Positions 7,847-14,437 of a stretch of 14,437 bases of DNA are shown here, piece by piece. The stretch is from Spirochaetia bacterium UBA6919 (GTDB lineage: Bacteria > Spirochaetota > UBA6919). Each line of letters begins with the position of its first letter. Position 1 is the stretch's first letter. The notes under the pieces are model-generated. The model worked only from the letters and a program-made list of their open reading frames with translations, made no database searches and had not been told where the DNA came from. The DNA lies in NCBI GenBank assembly GCA_002450905.1, contig DKAT01000002.1, forward strand, positions 60,714-75,150. The letters run 5' to 3'. Position numbers and translations under genes: made by a program.

Positions 7847-10309
7847 TTATATTGTCTTTAAAGCTTTTTTAATTGCTTTGAGCCATATTTTTCCATTTTT
7901 ATAATAAGGATGTTTTGTCCCTAATTTTGTTTTAAATATTTTTTGAGATTTAATGATATATTTTTTAGCCAGCTTAAAATTACCCAAGTTATAATATGTT
8001 TTTCCAATAATAAAATAACTCAGTCCCGTTGTAGGGTGTTTTTTACCAAATACCTTTTCGAAAGTCTGGAGAGCATGCAAGTAATAGGGTAATGCTACTT
8101 TAAATTGATGATTAATAAATAAAATATCGCCAATTTTATTGTAAACGATTGCTGTGTAAATATGATTTTTTCCTAACTTATTTTCATAAATGATTTGGGC
8201 TTTGTTATAATAAATTATAGCCTGATTATACTGTTTGATAATTTGATAGATTGTGGCAATATTTGTATAGTATCCTGCTGTAATAAGATGATTTTCGCCA
8301 TAGTTTTTTAAAATGCTTTTTAGAGCTCTAGCGTAGAAATTAAGAGCTTTATCATAATGTTTGGTGCTGGAATAAATATTGGATAGTAACCTATAACCCT
8401 CTGCTGTTTCAGGATGATCACTCCCCAATATTTTTTCATAAATTAGGATTGCTTTGACAATATGGAGGATTGCTTTCGGGTAATTTTTTTTTGTATTGTA
8501 AAGAGTCGAAATATTTTTATAAGTGAGAGCAGTATTGGGATTCCAGATGTTATTATTTTTAAGATAAATTTTTAAAGCATTTTTATAGTATTTTAAGGCT
8601 AATTTATATTTTTTTTGATTGTAATAAATAACTCCCAGATTATTATAAGATAGAGCAGTACTATGATGATAGAACCCATAAAGCTTTTTATTTATTTTAA
8701 GAGATTTTTTTAAATAGGGGATGGCTTTTTTTTGATTATTTAACTTAAGGTATAATACACCCAGATTATTATATACAATTGACTTGACTTCAAAATTCTT
8801 TTTTAAATAGACTTGACATACTTTTAATGATTTTCTATAATATTTTAAAGCGTTTTTGAATTGGCCCATTCGATCGTATGTATAACCAATATTATTATAT
8901 CCAATGGCAATCCAATATTGTGTGCCTGTTTTCTGTGCCAACGATATCACAATATCATAATATTTCAAAGCTGTGTTGTATTGTATTTTAATTTCATCAT
9001 AGATTCTTGCAAGAATATTGATGGCTTGAAAGGAGTGGGGGTTGTATTGAATAGCTTTATTTAAAAGAGATATCGTCAAATTAGGATTAGAATAATAATA
9101 TAAATAAGATAATTTAAGGTAACAATCAGCCAGTCGTAATCTGGAATCTTTGTAATTAATATTTTTTTGATATAATTTGATAGCTGGTATATATTGATTG
9201 TTATTTTGTTCTTTTGTTGCGGAGAGATAATTCTTTTCATCTTCGGAGAGGGTAACATTCTCCTGATATCCGTAGAAGATATATTGATTATTTTTATTTA
9301 GAAATGGCATGTGATAAGGTTTCATCTTTGGTCTTTGAACAGGGAATCCAATTTCCTGAAGTTCTGATGTTTTGCTGTGAATATAGAAAGTGAGGGACAT
9401 GAAGTTATAATTTTCATTAGAGAAGACGTTTTCTGCAAAAAATGATGAGAATAACAGAGTGAAAATACCATTTCCATTTCCCTGATATCCCAATTGATTT
9501 AAGAATTTATATGTATTACCTAGATATGGTTTGAGGGAATTAATTTGTTTGAATAGACCTTCTCTTGAGACTTGATTTGATAAACTGCTATATAAGCGTA
9601 AGATATTATTCCGAAATGGTTTTACCTCTCTAATTTCCTTGTTATACATGCCTTTATATTTTTTTCTTTTTCTAACAATTGATCTGGTGCCTGATCTGTC
9701 TTTTGAAGAAGTTATTCCCTGGTTGATGATTCCTTCTGCCCCTGAATAACAGGAATCCATGATGATTACGGTATCATTATGGAATTGATTGAGATAATCA
9801 TGGAACTTTTGGACTTGAATAAATTTCCCATCGACAAAAATGGGCATGCCATTTTCACCCCCATGTCCAGCATAGACGATCAAAACTAGTTCATCAGATT
9901 GTATGTCTTGAATGAATTGTTTCATTGTTTGGTTAAATTGATTCAGGGTGAGGTTTAATGCGACATAAATATTTTTTTCATTGCAACCAATAACATATTT
10001 TAATATTTTTTTATAAACATTGATATCATTTATAGAATATCGTAAGCTTTCTGAATCATTGATGTATTTTTGATTTGCGATGAGAAGAGCTCTAATTTTG
10101 GGTTTTTTGTATGATTCAAATAATGAGATTTGATTAATACCGTCCTTTCGTTTAGTTAGATAATTAGAAGAATTTATTTTAACACTGGAATCAACAGGAC
10201 TATATAGAGATCGATCTGAAAGGATATTATCATTTTTAGTGGAGGATTGGGAACAAGATGCAAGGATAATAGTGGTAATTATAATTAGAGTGATATTTAT
10301 TATCTTCAT
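7847..10309 (-). CDS. Caspase-like (peptidase C14) TPR lipoprotein
   Basis: A predicted lipid-anchored cysteine protease of 820 residues. Residues 1-19 are a lipoprotein signal ending in the lipobox LASC; Cys19 is followed by Ser, which by the Lol +2 rule does not retain it in the inner membrane. A linker follows to about residue 70, then a caspase fold (about 71-310). The strand RALLIANQKY starts it, with catalytic His149 in VYAGHGG and Cys187 in IIMDSCYSG. A Lys/Arg-rich segment at 203-222 lies after the catalytic Cys, where metacaspases are often cleaved, and a p10-like stretch is at about 281-295. Residues 370-820 are TPRs, including about eight 42-residue kinesin-light-chain-type units with LGxxHPxTAxxY spacing. 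The ATG at 10309 has a G-run ribosome site (GGGGGG, 7 nt spacing). Base composition is more AT-rich than in the hydrogenase genes. Substrate and role (signalling, processing or programmed death) are unknown. Domain calls are strong; activity is inferred. Confidence 0.9.
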   Translation of the reverse strand: MKIINITLIIITTIILASCSQSSTKNDNILSDRSLYSPVDSSVKINSSNYLTKRKDGINQISLFESYKKPKIRALLIANQKYINDSESLRYSINDINVYKKILKYVIGCNEKNIYVALNLTLNQFNQTMKQFIQDIQSDELVLIVYAGHGGENGMPIFVDGKFIQVQKFHDYLNQFHNDTVIIMDSCYSGAEGIINQGITSSKDRSGTRSIVRKRKKYKGMYNKEIREVKPFRNNILRLYSSLSNQVSREGLFKQINSLKPYLGNTYKFLNQLGYQGNGNGIFTLLFSSFFAENVFSNENYNFMSLTFYIHSKTSELQEIGFPVQRPKMKPYHMPFLNKNNQYIFYGYQENVTLSEDEKNYLSATKEQNNNQYIPAIKLYQKNINYKDSRLRLADCYLKLSYLYYYSNPNLTISLLNKAIQYNPHSFQAINILARIYDEIKIQYNTALKYYDIVISLAQKTGTQYWIAIGYNNIGYTYDRMGQFKNALKYYRKSLKVCQVYLKKNFEVKSIVYNNLGVLYLKLNNQKKAIPYLKKSLKINKKLYGFYHHSTALSYNNLGVIYYNQKKYKLALKYYKNALKIYLKNNNIWNPNTALTYKNISTLYNTKKNYPKAILHIVKAILIYEKILGSDHPETAEGYRLLSNIYSSTKHYDKALNFYARALKSILKNYGENHLITAGYYTNIATIYQIIKQYNQAIIYYNKAQIIYENKLGKNHIYTAIVYNKIGDILFINHQFKVALPYYLHALQTFEKVFGKKHPTTGLSYFIIGKTYYNLGNFKLAKKYIIKSQKIFKTKLGTKHPYYKNGKIWLKAIKKALKTI

Positions 10310-10321
10310 ATAACACCCCCC

Positions 10322-10356
10322 GATTATTTACCTGAGAAATTGTACGACAAATAATC
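10322..10356. repeat. Inverted repeat upstream of the lipoprotein gene
   Basis: GATTATTT (10322-10329) and AAATAATC (10349-10356) are perfect 8-bp inverted copies separated by 19 nt. On the minus strand they lie between a TATATA-type -10 candidate (around 10358-10366) and the ribosome site of the gene starting at 10309. The pair could be an operator or a 5'-leader stem-loop; chance is also possible in such AT-rich DNA. Confidence 0.3.
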
Positions 10357-10436
10357 TGATATATAAAATTTACTACCTAATTAATATTTTTCCAAATAGT
10401 TTTGTAATTTCAAAGGTAAGCAAAGTTTGGATTTGA

Positions 10437-11555
10437 TTAGTCTCCACCACCCCCACAACTACTACAGGAACTACACGAACTGCAAGAGGAGGAACTACTA
10501 CTATCTGAACTGTCAGAGCTACCGCCAAAGGAATCAAACCATCCTCCGCTATCTCCAGAACCAGAATCTCCAGAATATACATTCGCTTCAGCAAGTTCAC
10601 TCTGATATTCATTATTTTGGTAATAAGAGAAATCGCCTGTATCTGGTGTTTCAAAGGGTGCATCAGGATTCATAGTATCATATTGTCCTGCATAGAAACC
10701 ATCATTTCCTACTGACATCACCGAAGATCCTGATTCATCCACCAAATAAAAATTATTCACATAGATATTATGGGAGTGAACCATCGATGACCACAACCAG
10801 GCATAAAAAAATACTTCGGCAAAGCCGTAATATCCATGATAAATCGGTTCTACATACACAATGTCACGATGAGTTTTCACGTTGTGAGCAGGTTCTTTGG
10901 GTCTAATGATATTTACTTTGGTACCCTGAGTGATATTATCCACTTTAATAAACTTTCGAATATCTTGTTCCAGATTAGAAACAAAGAGATCAAAAATAGC
11001 TTTCTTCTCTTTAATATAATGATCATATTTATTTTGTGATGTAAACACGCTCTCCATCTTTTGTTTCATGCTATCAATCGTTTCGTTGTCCTCTCTCTGG
11101 AAATCTGTTACCACACCATTGACCTTTACATTGATAGGATATTCTCCTACTTTATGCCGTCGTTTAATTTCCACCTCAATAAGATATTTAATTCCATTCT
11201 CTTCATGTTCTACTACCAGATAAAGGTTTTCAAAGACCTCTGATTCAATTTTATCAGTTTCAAGAGCAAAGTTCTCCATCACCTCCTGTAAATCATCTTC
11301 CTTCCCGAGTTCATCAAAATAAAAATCAAAATCATCTTTTGTCAGACGGACTAAATTGGTTATTTTCATGGCACGGAACACTCTGTTAAAATGTTGTAAA
11401 ATAGATACAGCTGTAAATGTTTCTTGTTCTTCTTTCTCAGAAGATAAACCAGCAGAGAGAAAGTAAAGCATCTTGTCAAACATCTTTGTAGGTTTAACAA
11501 CTTCAATTTTTGTGACCTGTGAAGGATCTACAGACAATGTGTTGCTAAGATACAT
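10437..11555 (-). CDS. Unknown protein with a Ser/Cys/Gly tail carrying all its cysteines
   Basis: I do not recognise a named family. The 372-residue product has no signal peptide. Residues 1-230 are charged and mixed alpha/beta in appearance, including EVEIKRRHKVGEYPINVKVN near 127-146. A moderately hydrophobic aromatic patch lies at about 238-259 (YHGYYGFAEVFFYAWLWSSM). After about 325 the chain becomes low-complexity Ser/Gly/Asp and ends CSSCSSCSSCGGGGD. The only cysteines are 358, 361, 364 and 367, exactly three residues apart. The layout (conserved body plus Cys/Gly/Ser tail) recalls proteins of the TIGR04222 type, but I cannot confirm homology and the multi-spanning membrane segments are missing. 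The start at 11555 has AAAGGAG at 6 nt spacing, overlapping the stop of the upstream gene, so the two genes are coupled. The tail could bind metal, form disulfides, or be a modification substrate; none of this is shown. Confidence 0.85.
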   Translation of the reverse strand: MYLSNTLSVDPSQVTKIEVVKPTKMFDKMLYFLSAGLSSEKEEQETFTAVSILQHFNRVFRAMKITNLVRLTKDDFDFYFDELGKEDDLQEVMENFALETDKIESEVFENLYLVVEHEENGIKYLIEVEIKRRHKVGEYPINVKVNGVVTDFQREDNETIDSMKQKMESVFTSQNKYDHYIKEKKAIFDLFVSNLEQDIRKFIKVDNITQGTKVNIIRPKEPAHNVKTHRDIVYVEPIYHGYYGFAEVFFYAWLWSSMVHSHNIYVNNFYLVDESGSSVMSVGNDGFYAGQYDTMNPDAPFETPDTGDFSYYQNNEYQSELAEANVYSGDSGSGDSGGWFDSFGGSSDSSDSSSSSSCSSCSSCSSCGGGGD

Positions 11556-11566
11556 AATAATCTCCT

Positions 11567-12007
11567 TTAATTGGATTCACATGATCCACATGAGGATTTC
11601 AGGTGAATATGATTATTTTTTCCCCAATAGTAGGGGTTTGGACTGCCATAATACTCGTGATAGAGATCAAGTGTTCGTTTATACTGTTGAATATTTTCTT
11701 CATCTGTTCCACCAGGGTAATGATGAATCATGCAGTGAAAATACTTAATACAGAAATTATAATAGGCTTTCGTACACAAGATGAATTCATGCCATACGTT
11801 ATCTATGAATTGTGAAGGGGTAAGAACTTCATTGGAATAAGAAATAAGGGATAAAAATCGGATCATCTCCGCTACACACGGATAAACCATTTTATCAGAT
11901 ACCCCGCAATTCTTTTGAATTCGCTCGGATAATATAGGTAATGTATTCAACAACTCTTCCGTAAACCTGTTCACATCTATTGTATTAAATGTTCTTTTCT
12001 GATCCAA
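11567..12007 (-). CDS. Small WHxF/HHxP protein, glycine-rich-domain (DUF1399)-like, Cys tail
   Basis: A 146-residue cytoplasmic protein. Its core reads VWHEFILCTKAYYNFC (71-86) and then MIHHYPGG (93-100). The WHxF...Y..FC...HHxP pattern resembles the bacterial relatives of the plant glycine-rich domain proteins (DUF1399 group), whose biochemical role is unclear; this is recognition by motif, not by alignment. Trp72, His73, His95 and His96 are candidate conserved residues. It ends SSCGSCESN (Cys140, Cys143), echoing the CSSCSSC tail of the next gene, 11 nt downstream on the same strand. The start is called at TTG 12007: no in-frame ATG or GTG lies between it and the upstream stop near 12053, the next ATG (codon 40) would remove a conserved-looking segment, and the ribosome site is poor. 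The start is therefore the least certain part. It is the first gene of the pair and is divergent from fetA. Confidence 0.8.
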   Translation of the reverse strand: MDQKRTFNTIDVNRFTEELLNTLPILSERIQKNCGVSDKMVYPCVAEMIRFLSLISYSNEVLTPSQFIDNVWHEFILCTKAYYNFCIKYFHCMIHHYPGGTDEENIQQYKRTLDLYHEYYGSPNPYYWGKNNHIHLKSSCGSCESN

Positions 12008-12154
12008 AGGATTTCTAAAAAATACTTGATTTATTAAAATAAATAAAATATATTACCCCCACCTTGTCAAGAATTTTTCAACTTATTTAATCATTAATTA
12101 GTGATCTGTTGCGAAATACTTTTTTAACTTCTTATTAATGTTTATCAGAGCTTT
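12008..12154. promoter_or_regulatory. Divergent promoter region between the Cys-tail pair and fetA
   Basis: 147 bp of AT-rich DNA holding the 5' ends of two opposite transcription units. For the minus strand there is a perfect TTGACA (12065-12070) with a poor -10 at 17 nt spacing (TTTATT). For the plus strand the overlapping TTGTCA (12064-12069) could be a -35, or TTGCGA (12109-12114) with TATTAA (12133-12138) nearer fetA. The CTTGTCAAG core makes -35 boxes on both strands overlap. None of the -10 boxes is strong. Confidence 0.35.
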
Positions 12155-12844
12155 ATGAATACAGAAAAAATTATTTTAGAGAGTGATCAACTTAGCTTTG
12201 GTTATAGCAAGCGGAAAAGACTATTAAACGATATTACCTTCCAATTAAAATCAGGAGATATAACAATCATCCTTGGGAAGTCTGGTGAAGGGAAATCTAC
12301 GATTCTTAAACTGCTTAATCGTTTATTAACTCCTTCAAGCGGGGTTATTCGTTATAATCAGATTAATATTCAAGACATATCCCCTCTTCAGCTGAGGAAA
12401 GATCTTGGCTATATACCCCAAATCCCTTATCTCATTGAAGGAACTGTTAGGGATAATCTCCTGCTTCCATTCTATAAACGTGATATACCAACAGATATTA
12501 ATCTGATATTTATCGAAAAACTTGTTGAAGTAGGTCTCGAAGAAGAAATATTATATCAAAATGCACAGGAATTATCAGTAGGACAGAAACAGCGGATATC
12601 TATAGTCCGATCTCTTTTGAATGAACCAAAAATCCTTTTGATGGATGAACCCAGCTCTGCACTAGATAAGGAAAATATTAAATTGCTTATTCAAAGTTTG
12701 AAAACTATAGTACAACAGGAAGCATTAACTCTCCTCATTGTTACGCATAATCTTGATTTTGCAAGGGAAATAGATGGTCGATTACTATATCTTAAGGATG
12801 GCACAATTAAAAAATATGATTACCCTGAAAATTCACCTAATTAA
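12155..12844 (+). CDS. fetA: ABC transporter ATPase, FetA (YbbL) type
   Basis: ATP-hydrolysing subunit of a two-gene exporter. All nucleotide-binding motifs are intact: Walker A GKSGEGKST (41-49), Q-loop Gln89, signature LSVGQ (140-144), Walker B ILLMDE (160-165), SALD (168-171) and the switch His198 in VTHN. At 229 residues it is a stand-alone ATPase domain of the usual FetA length. The specific call comes from the next gene, which is a clear FetB. In E. coli, FetAB exports iron and protects against oxidative stress; here the metal is inferred by homology. The ribosome site is weak (CAGAG before the ATG). The stop is 9 nt from the fetB start, so they form one operon. Confidence 0.9.
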   Translation: MNTEKIILESDQLSFGYSKRKRLLNDITFQLKSGDITIILGKSGEGKSTILKLLNRLLTPSSGVIRYNQINIQDISPLQLRKDLGYIPQIPYLIEGTVRDNLLLPFYKRDIPTDINLIFIEKLVEVGLEEEILYQNAQELSVGQKQRISIVRSLLNEPKILLMDEPSSALDKENIKLLIQSLKTIVQQEALTLLIVTHNLDFAREIDGRLLYLKDGTIKKYDYPENSPN

Positions 12845-12853
12845 GGAAGAATT

Positions 12854-13648
12854 ATGAGCGATATCCTTGATATTTCCTGGTTTCAACTATCCCTTGTAAG
12901 TATTTTTATAATAATCTTAATTGGAATCTCATTAAAAGAACAACTACAGATAGAAAAAACAATTCTACTGGGAGCCTTCAGGTCATCTACACAGCTAATC
13001 CTTACTGGATATATCATTCACTTCATCTTCGAGTTAAATCAGTGGTATATTGTTCTACTCATTCTCCTTATCATGGTACTGGTTGCATCTCAAACTCTGA
13101 TCAAACGTATGAGAAATCCTATCCGTGGATCATACTCTTATGCACTAATTGCCGTTTCAATAGCCAGCGTTCTATCTCTCATAATCATAACCCAAATTAT
13201 TATCCATGTATCGCCATGGTATAGCCCAAGATATTTAATCCCTCTTGCTGGAATGGTCATAGCCAATGGAATGAATGGTGCGACACTGGCGGGAGAGCGT
13301 TATAGGAGCGAATTACAACTACGACTTGAAGAAATGGAAATGCTTCTATCCCTGGGATATGATATTAAGAAAGCTTCTCACAAGGCAAGAAAACAGGCTC
13401 TCATTGCCTCACTCCTTCCCTCAATCAATAATATGATGGTCATGGGTATTGTTCATCTCCCTGGTATGATGACAGGACAAATAATATCTGGATCAAGCCC
13501 TTTGACAGCAGTGAAATATCAAATTGTAATAGTACTGTCCCTTGCAGCAACCAATGCCATGACATCGTGGGTATTTTTAAACCTCATGGACAAAAAATAC
13601 TTCACCCCAGAACATCAAATCCGTTATACCCTGGTCAATGGAAAATAA
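12854..13648 (+). CDS. fetB: Iron export permease FetB (UPF0014/YbbM family)
   Basis: Membrane subunit of the FetAB exporter. The 264-residue chain has hydrophobic segments at about 8-26, 40-60, 64-83, 94-118, 126-143, 192-213 and 221-243, in keeping with a multi-spanning permease. Family signatures are clear: IANGMNGATLAGERY (136-150), followed by a charged cytoplasmic helix (RLEEMEMLLSLGYD), then LLPSINN (187-193), LPGMMTGQIISGSSP (202-216) and AVKYQ (219-223). Length matches E. coli FetB. AAGGAAG overlaps the fetA stop at good spacing to the ATG, so translation is coupled. The gene converges on the CREST hydrolase gene 96 bp away; I see no hairpin terminator in that gap. Confidence 0.93.
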   Translation: MSDILDISWFQLSLVSIFIIILIGISLKEQLQIEKTILLGAFRSSTQLILTGYIIHFIFELNQWYIVLLILLIMVLVASQTLIKRMRNPIRGSYSYALIAVSIASVLSLIIITQIIIHVSPWYSPRYLIPLAGMVIANGMNGATLAGERYRSELQLRLEEMEMLLSLGYDIKKASHKARKQALIASLLPSINNMMVMGIVHLPGMMTGQIISGSSPLTAVKYQIVIVLSLAATNAMTSWVFLNLMDKKYFTPEHQIRYTLVNGK

Positions 13649-13744
13649 CATCATATTTATTTCTATATATCTAAACAATTAATAATACCACACTCAATGC
13701 CAGATGAATATTTGCTTAGAAAAAAAATTAACAAATCACAATAA

Positions 13745-14371
13745 CTATTTATTATAATTTAATATTAGATCCCTCATCAAGACATATAAAAGAATACCGT
13801 TAAGTAAATGCCATATAAAATGACTTCCTGTAGGAAAATATGGGCATATGATTTGATCAATAGATCGAAATGTAAGGGACAAACAAAATATCCCTGATGC
13901 GAATAACAAATTATATCTTTCTATATTTCCTCTCATATAATGCCATATGCCAAGCCCCAGTATAAATAGAAATGCAGGGATATACATAATCGATCCATTA
14001 AGAATATCTGAAAAAATGAATGCTATTCCCGATAGAATCAGTAAGAGGGTTAAAAATAATACTGTATAGAGAATTGGAAGGCGGATTCGTTTCCGTAAAT
14101 ATATCCAAAGATAAGTTACTTGAAATATTGAAATGGGGATGACATCCATCATTAGAGCCCAGGATCTAGCAAAGCTATGAAAAACACTACTACCTAATCC
14201 GATGATAAATATTAATGACATTAAAAAATAAATGCTCTTATCAAGATTGGCTGATTTTTTTATCAATCTCCACACCAGATAGCCAGATAAGAAAAACGCC
14301 ATATTACTTATAAAATTAAATGGCTCACCCAACAATCCATCACCCAGCCGCTCACAATATAAGTCAACCAT
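13745..14371 (-). CDS. CREST-superfamily membrane hydrolase, alkaline ceramidase-like
   Basis: A 208-residue protein with about seven membrane segments and no signal peptide. The motifs follow alkaline ceramidases: an N-terminal YCERLG (5-10) and GEPFN (15-19) block; SSVFHSFARSWALMMD (61-76), giving Ser61, His65 and Asp76; and HFIWH (184-188), giving His184 and His188. The spacings Ser-x3-His, His-x10-Asp and His-x3-His equal those of the zinc site and catalytic residues of human ACER3. Glu7 and Glu16 may correspond to calcium ligands of that enzyme, although neighbouring ligands differ. The zinc-dependent hydrolase fold is therefore well supported. The substrate is not: bacterial members have few known activities, and PAQR/Per1-like relatives act on other lipids. 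The ATG at 14371 has an AGGAT ribosome site. It lies convergent to fetAB and is a separate unit. Confidence 0.85.
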   Translation of the reverse strand: MVDLYCERLGDGLLGEPFNFISNMAFFLSGYLVWRLIKKSANLDKSIYFLMSLIFIIGLGSSVFHSFARSWALMMDVIPISIFQVTYLWIYLRKRIRLPILYTVLFLTLLLILSGIAFIFSDILNGSIMYIPAFLFILGLGIWHYMRGNIERYNLLFASGIFCLSLTFRSIDQIICPYFPTGSHFIWHLLNGILLYVLMRDLILNYNK

Positions 14372-14417
14372 AAAAAAATCCTAATCGAGTTAGATCGTAA
14401 AATAATATATTGTCTTC

Positions 14418-14437
14418 ATGGGAAAAATATGGGAAAA
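14418..14437 (+). repeat. Short tandem repeat cut by the window edge
   Basis: ATGGGAAAAAT (14418-14428) is followed directly by ATGGGAAAA, an 11-bp period with no mismatch up to the last base. Whether more copies follow cannot be seen. Confidence 0.3.

Noticed and set aside
10373..10663. 96-codon minus-strand frame rich in Val and Pro
   Set aside because: It is a shifted reading of the Ser/Cys/Gly repeat end of the unknown gene at 10437-11555; low complexity explains its openness.
13649..13744. Bidirectional terminator between the convergent fetB and CREST genes
   Set aside because: I looked for a stem with flanking A/T runs and found only scattered AT-rich sequence.

Overview
The window reads as an AT-rich stretch of a bacterial chromosome, probably from an anaerobic, Gram-negative (two-membrane) lineage. 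The basis is a lipobox-bearing caspase/TPR lipoprotein, a cytoplasmic group 3b-type [NiFe] hydrogenase with its HypD/HypE maturation factors, and a FetAB-type exporter. Nothing seen fixes the phylum. No tRNA, rRNA, insertion sequence or CRISPR array was recognised.

Layout, left to right. (1) 1-1153, minus: 3'-truncated gene for an exported TPR (kinesin-light-chain-like) protein. (2) 1201-7316, minus: a tightly packed operon transcribed hypD, hypE, beta, gamma, delta, alpha. This is the subunit order of the archaeal/bacterial 'sulfhydrogenase' (hydBGDA). HypD and HypE help build and attach the Fe-cyanide groups. The alpha/delta pair carries the NiFe site and three predicted [4Fe-4S] clusters, and beta/gamma carry further Fe-S clusters plus FAD and NAD(P) sites. 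Together they predict a soluble, NAD(P)-linked H2-evolving or H2-consuming enzyme. A promoter candidate lies just upstream of hypD. (3) 7317-7846: about 530 bp with no convincing gene. It holds the hypD promoter candidate, a 45-codon startless open stretch that may be a gene remnant, AT palindromes and a weak hairpin. (4) 7847-10309, minus: an 820-residue lipoprotein with an intact caspase-like His/Cys dyad followed by a long TPR array, visibly more AT-rich than its neighbours. (5) 10437-12007, minus: two coupled genes of unknown function. One is a small protein with a WHxF...HHxP motif (resembling the glycine-rich-domain/DUF1399 group) that ends in SSCGSCESN. The other is a 372-residue protein whose only four cysteines lie in a CSSCSSCSSC tail. 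(6) 12155-13648, plus: fetA-fetB, an ABC-type metal (iron) exporter, divergent from the Cys-tail pair. (7) 13745-14371, minus: a CREST-superfamily (alkaline ceramidase-like) membrane hydrolase with all catalytic-type residues in place.

The best candidate for something undescribed is the Cys-tail pair at 10437-12007. Two adjacent, translationally coupled, otherwise unrelated proteins both end in a Ser/Cys motif, and the codons of the repeated tail differ synonymously, which suggests the peptide itself is under selection. The pair lies between a divergent iron exporter and a co-oriented caspase-TPR lipoprotein. A functional link among these genes is inference only.
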